From contig JAHGAU010000036.1 in NCBI GenBank assembly GCA_019925105.1, forward strand, positions 1-64,000: 64,000 bases of DNA, given 5' to 3'. The position numbers were made by a program, and so were the translations under genes. The stretch's first letter is position 1, and the number at the start of each line of letters is the position of its first letter. Shown piece by piece: positions 38,423 to 49,850 of this stretch. This stretch comes from Niebla homalea (lineage: Eukaryota > Ascomycota > Lecanoromycetes > Lecanorales > Ramalinaceae). The notes under the pieces were generated by a model. It made no database searches and was not told where the DNA came from. It saw nothing but the letters and a program-made list of their open reading frames with translations.

Positions 38423-38750
38423 TCAACTGTTATTATCGCCGTCATCATCATCGTCATCTCCGCTGCCTTTCTTCTTCAAACCCAACCCCAACCCCAATCC
38501 AAGCGCTAGTCCGATTACAAGCAGCGCAAGCAAAACCTTCCACAACAAATGCAGTCGTGAGCCTCTGTTGTAGGCTTTTCGACCCTTGTTTGCCCCTTTG
38601 AGCCCGCGCTTAGCGTAAGTCGCCTTCTGTGATTCCTCAGTAGACTCCATTTGCTGCTGGATTACGATTAGCATTATTTGTTCGAGAGCACAAAGCAGAC
38701 ACGTGACCGATTGAACGCGCACGTACAGTCTCGGGGTCTTGAGAAGCCAT
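38423..38750 (-). CDS. Small single-pass membrane protein
   Basis: Two exons (38750-38727 and 38656-38423, intron GTACGT...CCAG) close in phase to 85 residues. Residues 1-43 are polar and strongly basic (Lys, Arg, Gly). Residues about 44-68 form one hydrophobic segment ending in an alternating Leu-Gly run, a GxxxG-like surface that could self-associate. The tail is KKK followed by GSG and six Asp. A basic side before an acidic end makes a single-pass anchor likely. The family is not recognised. The first exon codes for only eight residues, but the splice sites are good and the frame is otherwise without a nearby ATG except Met11. Confidence 0.6.
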
Positions 38751-39723
38751 TGCAAAGGCAGCGATGTGAACCCACCGTCGTTGGGGTGGGACTCGTGGAG
38801 AGGATGATTCGGTAGCCTTGTGCAGGGATTGTTTGGCTGAGTTATATTGGTGGTTTACTCCAGCCTTAAGTTGGGGCTTGCAGAGGTTATATGAACACCA
38901 CCACTGCACTGACGGGACCACGACAATCTTGACCACATCAAGTCTTTAGGATTAGCGACGCCAGGGAATTCGGCACAAGAAAAGGAGTTGATGCGTCCTG
39001 GAACAGAATTAGCGGAAGGCGCAGCTAAGGCTTGGCATCCGCTCCCTACCCCTTAGGGAAGACCTTCCGCTCGCCCACCCCCCGCGTAAAGGTATCAAGT
39101 GCCGGGCTTCCGCCCACCGAGGCCAATCAACGGCCTAGAAGCCCCCTCTCCGTACAAATCTTGATGCATCTCTCTTCCGCCCAGGCGAAAAGCATGGCTA
39201 TTGTAAAATTAGTTTCGTAGCCACCCAGAGCAAGGGTTAGTTCGCCAGATGACAGGCTGTGTCTTTGACTGGTTGCCAATCAATAATGATATTCGATATG
39301 CTTGGAAGTCAGAGCTTGGGAAAGATCAGGTCATCCACATTATATTATTTTGAGTACTCAGGCGAGAACAAGTGCTGCCTAAAGGTCTCGTCATTGTTGT
39401 GCGTGCCACAACTCTGGACTCTCAAACCGGATTATTCGACCACAAAGGTCCAGCAAACCTTTGACCGCCCATGATGTATATTTACAGAAATGTTTTCAAG
39501 TCTAGGAGGAGATCAGAACCTATGGTGCATATTCGTGCCTGCTTGAGAGCCCACCTACTGATCGTCTTGGCGCTGCAAGATTGGCGTATGTATAATCTCC
39601 GATCGATCCGTGAGGCGAATACCAAGATATAAAATAACAGCCAGGGGCCCTTCTGATCTGATTCATACACTATCAAGGCGATCTCAACCCCATTTTGCAA
39701 CGTCATGTTTTGAACCGGTTACG
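38751..39723. other. Intergenic, nothing recognised
   Basis: The stretch contains the upstream region of the small membrane-protein gene and a C-rich segment near 39040-39160. No gene, RNA or repeat was identified. Confidence 0.35.
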
Positions 39724-40269
39724 ATGTATCACCATAAGCTTGTGCTTGCATTCTTCACTATAGTCGCCATAGTGCATAGCAAAGACACCAAAGAGAGCGA
39801 TGGGAGCGATGGCAGTATGGTGGAGCCGAATACTTTAGCTGTTGGTAGAGCCGCTGCCGCCAGTCTGGGTGCTCTTCCTCCTCGGACGGCTGCAAACTGA
39901 CACCCAATGCAGCAGCCACAAAGATGTCATCTCTTACCTCAGTCGGAGGCTCGAGCGATGACGAAGATATCAATGGCATTCACGAGGCTCTCCGCACAGC
40001 TCCCTCTTCGACTAGTCTGAAAAGCATGATTACCTCCAGTGAGAAGGCATCCTTACCCAGAGCTTTGCGTACAACAAATCCGAAATCAATACTCACACAT
40101 CATAGCCGCTGCTGAATCCACCATCACTTCCAAATCAAATCAGAGGGATGACAGTGAGGTTAATGATCATCGCCATGATACCAGTGACGGCGCAGCGATG
40201 ATGCATTTGAAAAGCACAGCCCAGAATATAGGAGTCATACTCGTCCTCGCAGGCGCCATGATGGTCTAG
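39724..40269 (+). CDS. Possible small secreted, GPI-type protein
   Basis: ATG 39724 starts a good signal peptide (MYHHKLVLAFFTIVAIVHS) followed by an acidic, Ser-rich part. In other frames lie a Ser/Cys stretch beginning SGCSSSSDGCK (about 39862) and, at the 3' end, a hydrophobic NIGVILVLAGAMMV just before the stop at 40269, as in a GPI-anchoring tail. The three parts need at least two introns, which I could not place with confidence, so the model is only an outline. If real it would be a Ser-rich cell-surface protein. The minus-strand frame at 40135-40581 overlaps it and is the competing reading. Confidence 0.3.
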
Positions 40270-40605
40270 ATGTATATATCGTCGCGTTTGTGGGTCCCAG
40301 CCTTCCACCGTCAGACTCTCGAGCCTAGCAGCTCTACCTATCCCGGGAATCGATGCGTGAATCAGCTGAGCGATTCTTTTGTCACAGCCGCGAGGCTTTC
40401 CATCAGTGCAACGACACTTTGGCCCCTGGAAACCAAACAATGGTCGGCCTTCGTATTCAACAAATCGATATGGGAAATGAGAATAGATTCGAATGCCGTC
40501 TCCGGCCCTGATTCTGATCACATACGAGGCCGGCTTCGCTTGCAGGTGTCCTTGCAGTCTACTACTGACAGTGATTGCCAAATGCGAGAAGCTACGCAGA
40601 CATAA

Positions 40606-41179
40606 TTTGCTAAAGGTACACAGGATGCGCCGTTAATCCCCAAGTTGCAGTAACGTAACTGGGGTGTCATATGTTCACGCTGCGTACTCTCGGAAATTGG
40701 GAGATAGAGAATCAGGAGATGGTTAGTGCTTCTCGGTCAGCCTAAACTTCAGCCGCCACACCGTTTTGTTATCGAAGGAATCGACAATACGGCCCTGCAT
40801 GGAGTAGTCGAGCATCGACGGAATTTGGGGTTCTACCATTCTCGGATGCACCAATATCAAAGGGAGGGTTGTCCGACAAGAAAACAGCCTGAGTAAGAGT
40901 TCGATTTTGGGACTGAGAAGATATGTTTCCTGATCATGAGACTATGAGCCAGATATGTTTTTTTGATATGTTTCGAACGGACGTGAAGTAGGTTATCAAC
41001 TGAAGATAATTCTATGACCCCTGGCTAAGCACACTCGTGAAGACGATATTTTTGTCGAAGTGGACTGAACGTAGTACAATCATTTTGATGGTGATGCTAG
41101 AGTCTTGGAATGGTTTTCAGAAAAGTTTTGAAGGCGCGCAAGTCTTGGCAGGAAGCTCAGCCCTACGAGGGGGATCTCG
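40606..41179. other. Intergenic, nothing recognised
   Basis: There is no open frame with recognisable content. The right end borders the 100-bp inverted-repeat element. Confidence 0.35.
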
Positions 41180-41279
41180 GCTCGCGGGTAGCAAAAAGGA
41201 TGGGACAATTCACCCGGAATTTGCGGAAATAAGTATCAAAACTGTTCCCATGATCCCATCCCTTTTGCTACCCGCGAGC
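41180..41279. mobile_element. 100-bp inverted-repeat element, MITE-like
   Basis: Terminal inverted repeats of 26 bp (41180-41205 and 41254-41279, beginning GCTCGCGGGTAGCAAAA, one mismatch) enclose 48 bp. The flanks carry TCG on both sides (41177-41179 and 41280-41282), a possible 3-bp target duplication that could also be chance. The arms are long enough for a stable hairpin. There is no coding capacity. It could be a miniature transposon or a structured RNA or terminator hairpin. Confidence 0.6.
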
Positions 41280-41282
41280 TCG

Positions 41283-43103
41283 GCAGAGTTACCTGGAATC
41301 CAAAATATGCCAATCTCGCTTTGAATATTTTCACTTAAAGCTCTCCAGCATTAAAGCTGCATCGTAGTGAGCCTCGGACATGATTTCTTTGCACACCGCG
41401 CGATATTCAAAGGACAGCTCATCCACAGTATTGATGATGGAGTAGGGATGTTGCGGTGTTCCGACATTGTGGGGTGCCTACAAGTCACAAAAAAACCTGC
41501 CTGATGGCCATCATTGTTGGGCCTTTTACCAAGGGCAAGCGGTCATCTTAAGTTGTGGCTTGGCTCACACACAAGTATTCAGTGAAGCAGTCTCCTCCCA
41601 TCATGCATCTTCGGCTGCTCTGAGGTTCAATCTTGGCAATGCTGGAATAGAGCACCCTGGAGGTGACAAAAATGTGTGGACTGATGACTCTTGGATTACC
41701 GTTTCTCGATAGCATCACTCCTTACAGTATTTCTCGGGCGAATGAGTGTGGATAGTTGCGACAGCTTCGTGAAGTATTTGCGACTTTAATCCTTCCAGTC
41801 ATACGCATCTTCTGCCCAACCAGGCTCGACAGACTTTACTGAGTCTTGCAAGTATCAATGCAACTCAACTCAATATTTTACACCGTCTTTCTCTTTATCA
41901 CACCTTCACTTTGCAGCCTGAGGGAGAAGATCTGGCTACTGAAGACATCTGGCGACCCTATGTGGTTGTGGGATGACAGGCTGACAATGGAAGGGGGTGA
42001 AGCTACTTCCCTGCGAAAATGTCTGCCCATATACGGGCTTTGTGCATCGTTTGTGTTACAAAGCACATCGGACCTTATCATATATTGGCTTATGTTGAGG
42101 AAGCCTCGCATTTGCAGATGTCGAAAAGCCAGGAGTGGGGCGGTATCATCAATCTTCCTGTTTGGAGGCCAGTGAGTGGGGCCATTGGTATTCAGCTGAC
42201 ATCGTCGCGGTGTGGCTAGACCAGGAGCTTCTCAGAGAGACCATGTCCGCTATTGCTCGTCTGAACTTTGATGTCCTCAGCATCCCCACCACAGAACATC
42301 CTTACCTTAAGCTCCAATGCACGTGCGCTTCAAGCGAGCTATACTACGTCTTCATGTGCAGCTGTCTCTTCGTGATACCTCGCTTCTATCGCCATCTTAC
42401 GCCCGTCCTACAACCGAACAGCGAAGCGTACATGTAGGCTCAAAAATACAAATGCTTTGAAATTGAAGGACACATCAAACCGTCTCGCCTAGCAAAATTT
42501 CGGATCGAAAATGAAAGACGAAATTTCTGGCGGAGATACGTCTGCACTGACGCCGAGTGCTTTTATCAAGGAGCGGGACTACAGGTGAGAGAGCCCATAA
42601 GGGGTTATTGAATGAAAGGGTGAACGCCAGATGATGGACCCGAGCTCAGGAGACTGGTAGGGAAAAAATGAAATCGGAGATAGGAATCAGGAGTCAATAT
42701 CGTATGATAAGTCCGTACTCGAAACGCCGAAGGGAGCAAGGTCGTTATGTGACGGTTGATCCGATGACAAATTACTAACATATGCTCAATAAATCTTATA
42801 TTTGAACGCGGTTTATCTCGTTCTTTCACAGTCCACAAGTCTTGGATGTATTTCTTATCTGGAGGAATCGGTTTGTAGTAGTGATGTCAAATCCTTGTCG
42901 AATTGTTGGTTCTATTCTATTGAAAGACTTCAGCTATCAGCTACAAACCCGTCCAACACAATTCAGATTGACTTCGGCTATCATCATTGAAAATATCTGT
43001 TGAGACTCTCGCGCCGGGCCCAAAATCCAACCCAAACAAAGCAAAGCAACTTTCTCTGGATCTGCTCTCCTCTCATTTCACAGACCTTACGACTCTTCCG
43101 AAG
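41283..43103. other. Gene-poor stretch, possible relic at 41846-42437
   Basis: Overlapping plus-strand frames at 41846-42437 contain protein-like pieces (WYSADIVAVWLDQELL) and a hydrophobic start (MQLNSIFYTVFLFITPSLCS), but no domain or consistent exon chain was found. The last 300 bp lie upstream of the NmrA-like gene. Confidence 0.3.
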
Positions 43104-44177
43104 ATGGCGACAAAGAAGATTATTGTCGTGGTCGGTGCGACAGGTAACCAAGGACGCAGTGTGGTCGACACCTTCCTCGGCCTCAGAAAATGGCACGTGA
43201 GGGCCATAAGCCGTGATCCATCGACAAAAACCGCGCAAGCTCTCAGCGCCAAAGGTAATGAGCTTCTCGGATAAAATTGCTGGCAGGGCTGATCGAAGCT
43301 GATGGACCATCAGGAGCCGAGGTCGTCAAGGCTGATCTGGCGGATCCAGCATCGCTCACGACCGCATTCGCCAACGCCAACGCTATCTTACTCAACACCG
43401 ACTTCTGGACAGTCTGCAACCCCACAAAGGCCAAGCTCGAAGCCAAATAAAGATGTGGGTCCAGCAGCTCAAGTCGCGTTTGATCACGAAACGACCTACG
43501 GGAAGAATGCCGCTGTGGCGGCGGCGGCAGTACCGACCCTCGAACGGATCATCTACTCGGCTATTCCAGGCATGAGTGCAAACGGCAAACGCACGCGTTC
43601 GCTCCATCCAGAGACCAAGACCTGGATACTCAATTACATCGAGCGCGACCAGCCTGCGCTGGCCAAGAAGATGTCCGTCATGTACCTCGGCGCATACAGC
43701 ACAAACCCCCTGCTGGGAGCGACGTTGGACAAGGACAGTGATAAGTACCAGCTCATCACGCCAGTTCACGAGTCTGTGCGCATGCCCATCATTGACCCGA
43801 CAAAATCTACCGGACTCTTTGCCCGCGCACTGATCGAGGACGAGGCGCCGGGAGTCAAGTTACTGGCCTGTGATAGCGAGTTGACTCTTGGCGAGGTGGC
43901 GGAGACATGGGCCAGGGCAACTGGCAAGGAGACGGCGCTTGTGCCCGTAACGACGGACGATGTCCACAAGAGGATGGGTGTGCCGTGGAAGATTCTGGAT
44001 GCAGTGGACTATCTCAATGAGAATGAGTATACGGCGAGTGTACCTGGCATCATTTGGCCAGAGCAGTTGAAGACGAAGGTGGAGACGCAGTCGTTCGAGA
44101 ATTGGTTGAGAGAAACATACGTGGGAAAGGCATCAGGTTGCACAGCTCAAGGGCTGGTGTATATAACTGCAGTCTGA
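43104..44177 (+). pseudogene. NmrA-like NAD(P)-binding protein, frameshifted
   Basis: Exon 1 is 43104-43254, the intron is 43255-43313 and exon 2 starts at 43314. The N-terminus IIVVVGATGNQGRSVV is the glycine-rich dinucleotide-binding loop of the NmrA-like/isoflavone-reductase group of atypical short-chain dehydrogenases, which act as redox sensors or reductases. The reading frame runs to a TAA at 43448. The conserved continuation (VPTLERIIYSAIPGM and onwards to 44177) lies in another frame, offset by one base at about 43442-43448, and no GT-AG pair there restores it. One surplus base would explain it, so this is a recent pseudogene or a sequence error. The length is otherwise complete at about 320 residues. 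It stands alone with no linked pathway genes. Confidence 0.75.
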
Positions 44178-47100
44178 GCGATATCTGACCTGTCGTCATT
44201 TTCTGCACCATAACACTTGTTGCCTGGGTCCATTGCGGGCATTTCTTTCTCTATGTGACCTTAAATCTTTGCCATCCACTCGGTGGATGAGCCTCAATAA
44301 GCTCAATCGACAATGTGATTTCATGCAATCCGTGTTGGGGATGCCATCAGCGCTTCTTGTCCATAGACCAGCAAGGACCTCCAGTCACACCTTCATTGAG
44401 TATTCTATGCTGGGGGAATGATCAGCTCTTGACTTCACTCAGAATTGGCTGTCTTGGCAAGCTCAGCAAAGCCCACATGTTCTCTATTGCCAACATGTTT
44501 AGTAGACTCAAGATGAAACCTGGAAGTCTCGTCTCTTTCGCCGCTGCTCAGAATACTACTTCTATCATTCGTCTAGAGATTCTAGGTGTCTCGGGATGCG
44601 CCTTCCAAGAGCGGCATTGTGATACTGATGTTGGCATGCACAGCCGAAAACAATCGCTGGGATTTTGTAGTACCCGTGCATGCAGTGTCAGTCGCTCTGA
44701 AATTATGATGCGCTTATAAATTCTAGTCACAACCGCATGGTTTGAGGATCCTCCCATCGTCTTATTCATGATAGATGGTCCTTCGATTGCAAGACTTGTA
44801 CCATACTCAGAATATATTTTCGAGTCAATTGCTTTCAGCCTGCGGATCCTTAGCTAGGCGAAGAATGGCTGAGTGGTTTATCAAGTCTGATGCTTTGTAG
44901 AATTCTCGTAATTCGTCCGCTGCCCATCATCGAGAGAGAGGTGAAACAAATTTAGGCCGCCTTTGCTCATGTTCTGAATGTGCAGGACTCTCCCAATCTC
45001 AGGTACGTGCGAGAGCTGATGATAACTTGTGGTGGCAGATAGGTTTTGGTGCAAGCCTCGAGTGTGCCAGGCATGAACACTTTGTCACTTGTGCACCCTA
45101 AATGTTTTTCAGACTTGAGCACTCGGTATTTGCAAAGATGGGTTCGTGAATGAATCACTATGGATCCCCAACGTTTCAGAGGCTCGGCCTTGCTCTTGTG
45201 TGAGAAATCCTGGCCAAAAACCCTGATTGAAGGAAGGACACCGCACGCCGTTGCCGAAGGACTCCTCAAAATCCATGACAAGGTTGCATTTCACGGTGCA
45301 TTCACATCCAAGCGTGCATCAGTATATTAGGTCCTCGTGGGGTATCAGAAAGCCGCATTCAAAAACCCACGGCGACAAGACTGACGCTTTCGACGATCAA
45401 CAAGTGGCCGACAAACTTGACTGCAGCAAGGGTACCTGCTTGTTCAGTGAGAGAAACGAAGGTACTTGTGGTTATTCGGTCAGCGGGGTTGACACGGCGA
45501 GTGTTGCGTAATCGTGTGATTCATAGACATCATGCATCTGCCCATACCAATATTGATTGACTAGAGTCGCCGCAAGACAGGAGAGCTGTGAGAATTTAAG
45601 AGTGAACAGTAAGATTACTGGCAGGCAATGCGTGTCTGGCCTCCACATGATCATGTACGACATTCATATTAGTTCCACTCAGTCAGGGTTGCTCGATGCT
45701 TTCTCCGTTATGTTCGCACCAAAGGAGGACGCGTAGTCTCTTCACAAGCCTCAGATGGTCAGCGCACAACCAATGGCATCCAATTGACTTCTTTCTCGAT
45801 TGCTCTGTATTATTGAGAAGGGGCTTCCAATTCACCCGGAAAACCTTGGTACCATCATTCGACTCCAACGATTCTACGCTCTCCGAAGTTCTCACGTAGA
45901 AAAATTAGTGGCGAAGTTTTTTTTTGGACCCTTGTTCGAACGGTTTTACAACTCCTTCAGAGCGGCTACTCCAGGAGCAAAGCTACCCGGAAGGCCATTC
46001 TATTCTTTCTCCTGTTGCTCACTTGCCATCATTATCTCCACGCCTGCTCATCAAAGACCTCGCTCACCCACCATTGAATTCACGCATATCAGGCACCTCC
46101 ACAGCTCCAACCCACAATGTAGATCAACCTTACCAGCCACATGCTCCTATCCTTCGCCTTCTTGCTCCTCACAGCAACAGGAGCCGGTCACAAAGTCGAG
46201 GTGCCCAAGTTGCAAGCCAGGTGCTGGTCCGTCTGCTGCTGTTTTCTTTGACGCCCCGAAATCGTGCCGAATATAGGTGGATGATGGTTTGACCGAGTCT
46301 GACTAGACTATGCCTGATGTTGGATGGGGCTGGCCTCTTGTTTCATCGAGGATTGGGTGGGCTCCTATGCTTTTTGATGAGTTCTGGAGGCGTGATGCTG
46401 GAATACTGAGGATCGGATTGGTGATGGAATGTAGAGGCCAACAAGATTCTTCACTAGGATAATCAACAATTACATCATATTACATGCTTCTTATAGCTAC
46501 CTCCAGCTATTCAACCTTGTCGTTCTTCGCAAGTCCACGCGATTCCAGGAGGGATGCGAGTCTAGTTACAAGATCCGCCGATCCAGCATGATCCCTTCGA
46601 TAGGAAAAGCCTATCTGTAGGCCTTCTCAAATTATGCACGCGAAGACGGTCCACAGCACCAGGAGTCACACCTCGTTCTTCCCGGGACCAAACCGCTTGC
46701 GTGGACCCCCAGCATATATCATCTTTAGCCTGCAGGGCCTACACTAAGAATGTCTCGAGGCGCACGAAGGATTCATTCAGGTGATATGTAGTGGAGAGCA
46801 GAGACTCTGGACGGCCATTGGGATCTTAGCCTTACCCTGAATGTGGACCTGTGTCCGTCGTCCCAAGCCCCAGAGCACTTGTTCCTGCAATACAACAGGA
46901 CGTATAGCATTCTCACCATGCCTGTAGCGCTTGCCTCTTATGATCCCATGCTCTTTCCATGATCCATACTTCTCATGACCTTGCCAGGAGGCACTGTGTC
47001 CTGATTGCTTGACGGGGCACTCATTCCTATGACGGAGCAAGAGGAGCCATGGTTGAGTCCAGCCTGGCTTTGTAATTACGGGCGGCAAGCCACGAAGTGC

Positions 47101-47723
47101 AGTCAGCTTCGTAATGCAAAGTGTAGGATGTAACGCCGGCACTGGAGGTCTTCATTTCAGTTTTCTTGCTGCCTGAGCACTGTTCGTCCACTTCATTTGA
47201 AATTCAACCTGCATTGGCCTCTTACTACAGCTCCTGTACCTGCCCCCTTTCCAATACGCGTGATTGTCATGAACCGCGTCGTGTTCCGCCATCGTCTATA
47301 ATCCGAGTCATTTCTCTTGCCCCTTTGTGGAAGTGGGAATCTTCAATCGTCATTTCGTCAGATGCTTCAACATCGGGATCGTAGGAATATTGAGGAAGTT
47401 CGATGCTTGACACATAGGGTTTATGTGATCAACTTCCGCCATGAACATGTACGTGAGGAGACTACAATTTCAATTTTGCGATCTTGTGCAGCTGGGCTGG
47501 ACGTTGCGACTGCCTTTGCGAATGCTGGATGCGAGGTGTTAAGATACCATGAAGCTTGTGGTCGCTGTTCGTGGACTGAAGTAGGGCATGTTCGTTCTCT
47601 GTCGGTGCCATGGGAGTCACGGCAGCATGAATTGAATCAATTGTTGATGTGCTATCAACTGGATCACCCAAAATAAAGAAGATTTTGGGCGGCAGACCTA
47701 CGACTTATGGGGCGGGCCATTTA
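44178..47723. other. 3.5-kb gene-poor stretch
   Basis: Many short open frames occur on both strands, but none has a recognisable domain, and I could not chain any with introns. Composition is ordinary and there is no RIP signature. It may hold decayed genes; I can support none. Confidence 0.4.
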
Positions 47724-48629
47724 TACCAGTCGGACAATAATAGGGGTTTTCAAATTAGGATTTTTTTCCTGCGAAACCCGGGTTTTCCTGGTTTTCCTGG
47801 TTTTCTAAACCCAACGAACGCTTTGTCAGCAAATTTAGCCCGGTTTTTGTTCGCAAAACCTGGGTTTTCCTGGTTTTTTAAATCGACCTTTTTTGATTAA
47901 CTAAGCTGGTTTTCTTAGGTTTCGGAAACCTAGGTTTAACGTTTTATTTACCTTTATTACTTTACTTAATTATTATTATAAGTTCTATCTCCAGCTTCTT
48001 TAATTTCTTTAATTTTATAAGCTTTATAAGCTTTTCTTATAAGTTAAATATTAAGTAAAATAGCTATAAGCCAGTTGGATTTTAATATTAAGCTCCGGGG
48101 TATTTAATAACGTTACTTTTAAATGCCTTTATAAAGATAAAGGTATTATAGAATTAATGGATTAAGGGTACCGTATATAAATACCTTATTAATTTAAAGT
48201 GCCTATAAATTACGTTCCAGTAACCGTTTAAATAAGTAACGTGGCATAGTTAATAGTAAAGGTAATAAGGGTAATAAGGGTAATGGGCCTGCTAAAGGGC
48301 TTACGGAGGGCCCTGCGGAGGGCCCTACTAAAGGGCTTGCTGAAGGGCTTACTGAAGAAAAAAGGATTTTTGAAAAAAGTGTTTTAAAGATATCTTAGAA
48401 TCCGATAAATCCGGTGTAATAAACTGCGGGCAGACGTTTCTCTTTTAGTAAGGATTACTAATAAAATCGACCTGGGTTTCGCAAAACCTTGCGGTAAAAC
48501 TACGGGGTTCTCACGTATCACCTGGTTTTGAAACCCAGAAAACCCAGAAAACCCAGGTTTCCGAAAATTTACGATTTTTACTCTGAAAACCCCTATTAAT
48601 GTAGGATTCAAAAAATGGTCCGACTGGTA
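47724..48629. mobile_element. Inverted-repeat element with GGTTTTC subterminal repeats
   Basis: The ends are TACCAGTCGGAC (47724-47735) and its reverse complement GTCCGACTGGTA (48618-48629). Inside both ends lie further inverted matches: TAATAGGGGTTTTC on the left against GAAAACCCCTATTA on the right, and many GGGTTTTCCTGG-type copies in opposite orientation. The centre is AT-rich with a GC-rich stretch (48288-48355) of AAGGGCTTGCTGAAGGGCTT repeats that resembles 200-265 in family A. No target duplication is clear and there is no transposase. It is probably a non-autonomous DNA transposon. Confidence 0.6.
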
Positions 48630-48946
48630 CATATGAACCGCCTTACTTATCGATAAGACTTACGTCATAACGCCAAGCCGACCCGATTAAGCATGAAGAT
48701 GTAAAATTACCTCTACACAGCCCATTGCTACCAATCAAGCCAATACAGGTACTTGTATTGTCGTGGAGAATGCAAACATGATTGATGTGCACGAGCTGAG
48801 AGCTTGGGAAGGCTTGTTCCTGCATTGCTTGTCTTGCACGCTACGCTTGGACTTGCCCATCTCTCACTTTCAGCTCTCTACTTGACCCAGAGGCAAAACC
48901 ATGCATAGGGTATGTATCATATTGCGGACTGTCTGAGTAATGCAGA
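48630..48946. other. Short intergenic stretch
   Basis: I see no gene here. It separates the inverted-repeat element from a possible small gene. Confidence 0.3.
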
Positions 48947-49434
48947 TTGCGCTACAGGGGCCCTTCCCTATCTGATCCTTACGGGAGGAATCGGCGGTAT
49001 GATGCGCGCACGGAACGGCAGCAAGCGGTTGGGAACCTAGAGATGTGGAGCCAGTATCAGAGCCAGTATCAAGGTGGCAGATCCACATATAGCGGGCCAC
49101 GTGCGAGCATGCCCAGCTTGTCAACCTAATCTTGACCTTGGATTATTATCGCGAAATGCATGAACACCTCGAGGAGTTCTCCTTGACCTGAGGGTTACCA
49201 CTGACGAGAACCATCATCAACTTCTGGGGGTATCAACGCAACCCAAAGGGTACCGAGCCTCTCGCAAGAGCTAACTCGCAATCAACATCTATGACTTCAT
49301 GAAAGGTACCTTTGTCACTCGCGAGAATCGAAACCAGGTGTACTTCGTCTGCACACCGCGAATGGGCAAGAAATGGAACCCTTCATACAAGTTTCAAGCA
49401 TTTGAGGTTGCGCTGCCATTTACCGAACTCTAAT
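48947..49434 (+). CDS. Possible small gene, function unknown
   Basis: Two protein-like stretches lie on the plus strand. One is polar and rich in Gln, Tyr, Arg and Ser (48947-49126, including RYDARTERQQAVGNLEMWS). The other ends in ALPFTEL at a stop at 49434 and includes QVYFVCTPRMGKKWNPSYKF. They are in different frames, so an intron between them is needed, and I could not fix it. No domain is recognised. Confidence 0.25.
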
Positions 49435-49850
49435 CGTCAAATTCCCTCATTCCAATCGAGGAGAAGGAAGAGGTATCAAGCTACAGCCATAGCCATTGGC
49501 CAGACCGCATCAGCGCACATTCTCTGCTTGCGGCACGTGCATGCACTAAGGCAGAGCCACCTCATTCATGGCCCGGCTGGTGATCCGGCTTGAGCCAGAG
49601 TCGCATTTTGGTGGGCCCTCAAATCGCGAATGCATCTCGCAAGACCCACTTCTGCGGCGCTGTCGATAAGATCGCAAGCTCAACCCCATCATTAGCAGGC
49701 TTGTGAATAAATGAATCGAGGAAATCGCCATGGCTTTCCATAATGCTACCGTCTCTTGTCACCTTACATTCATACGGAGGGATCCTTCCCTCGTTGCTCC
49801 AAGAGACACATCTCCTGCTTGCCATTGCGATAACACCATACTGAGTCAGG
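49435..49850. other. Upstream region of the rhodopsin-domain gene
   Basis: No gene is seen. It should hold the promoter of the gene starting at 49851. Confidence 0.35.
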
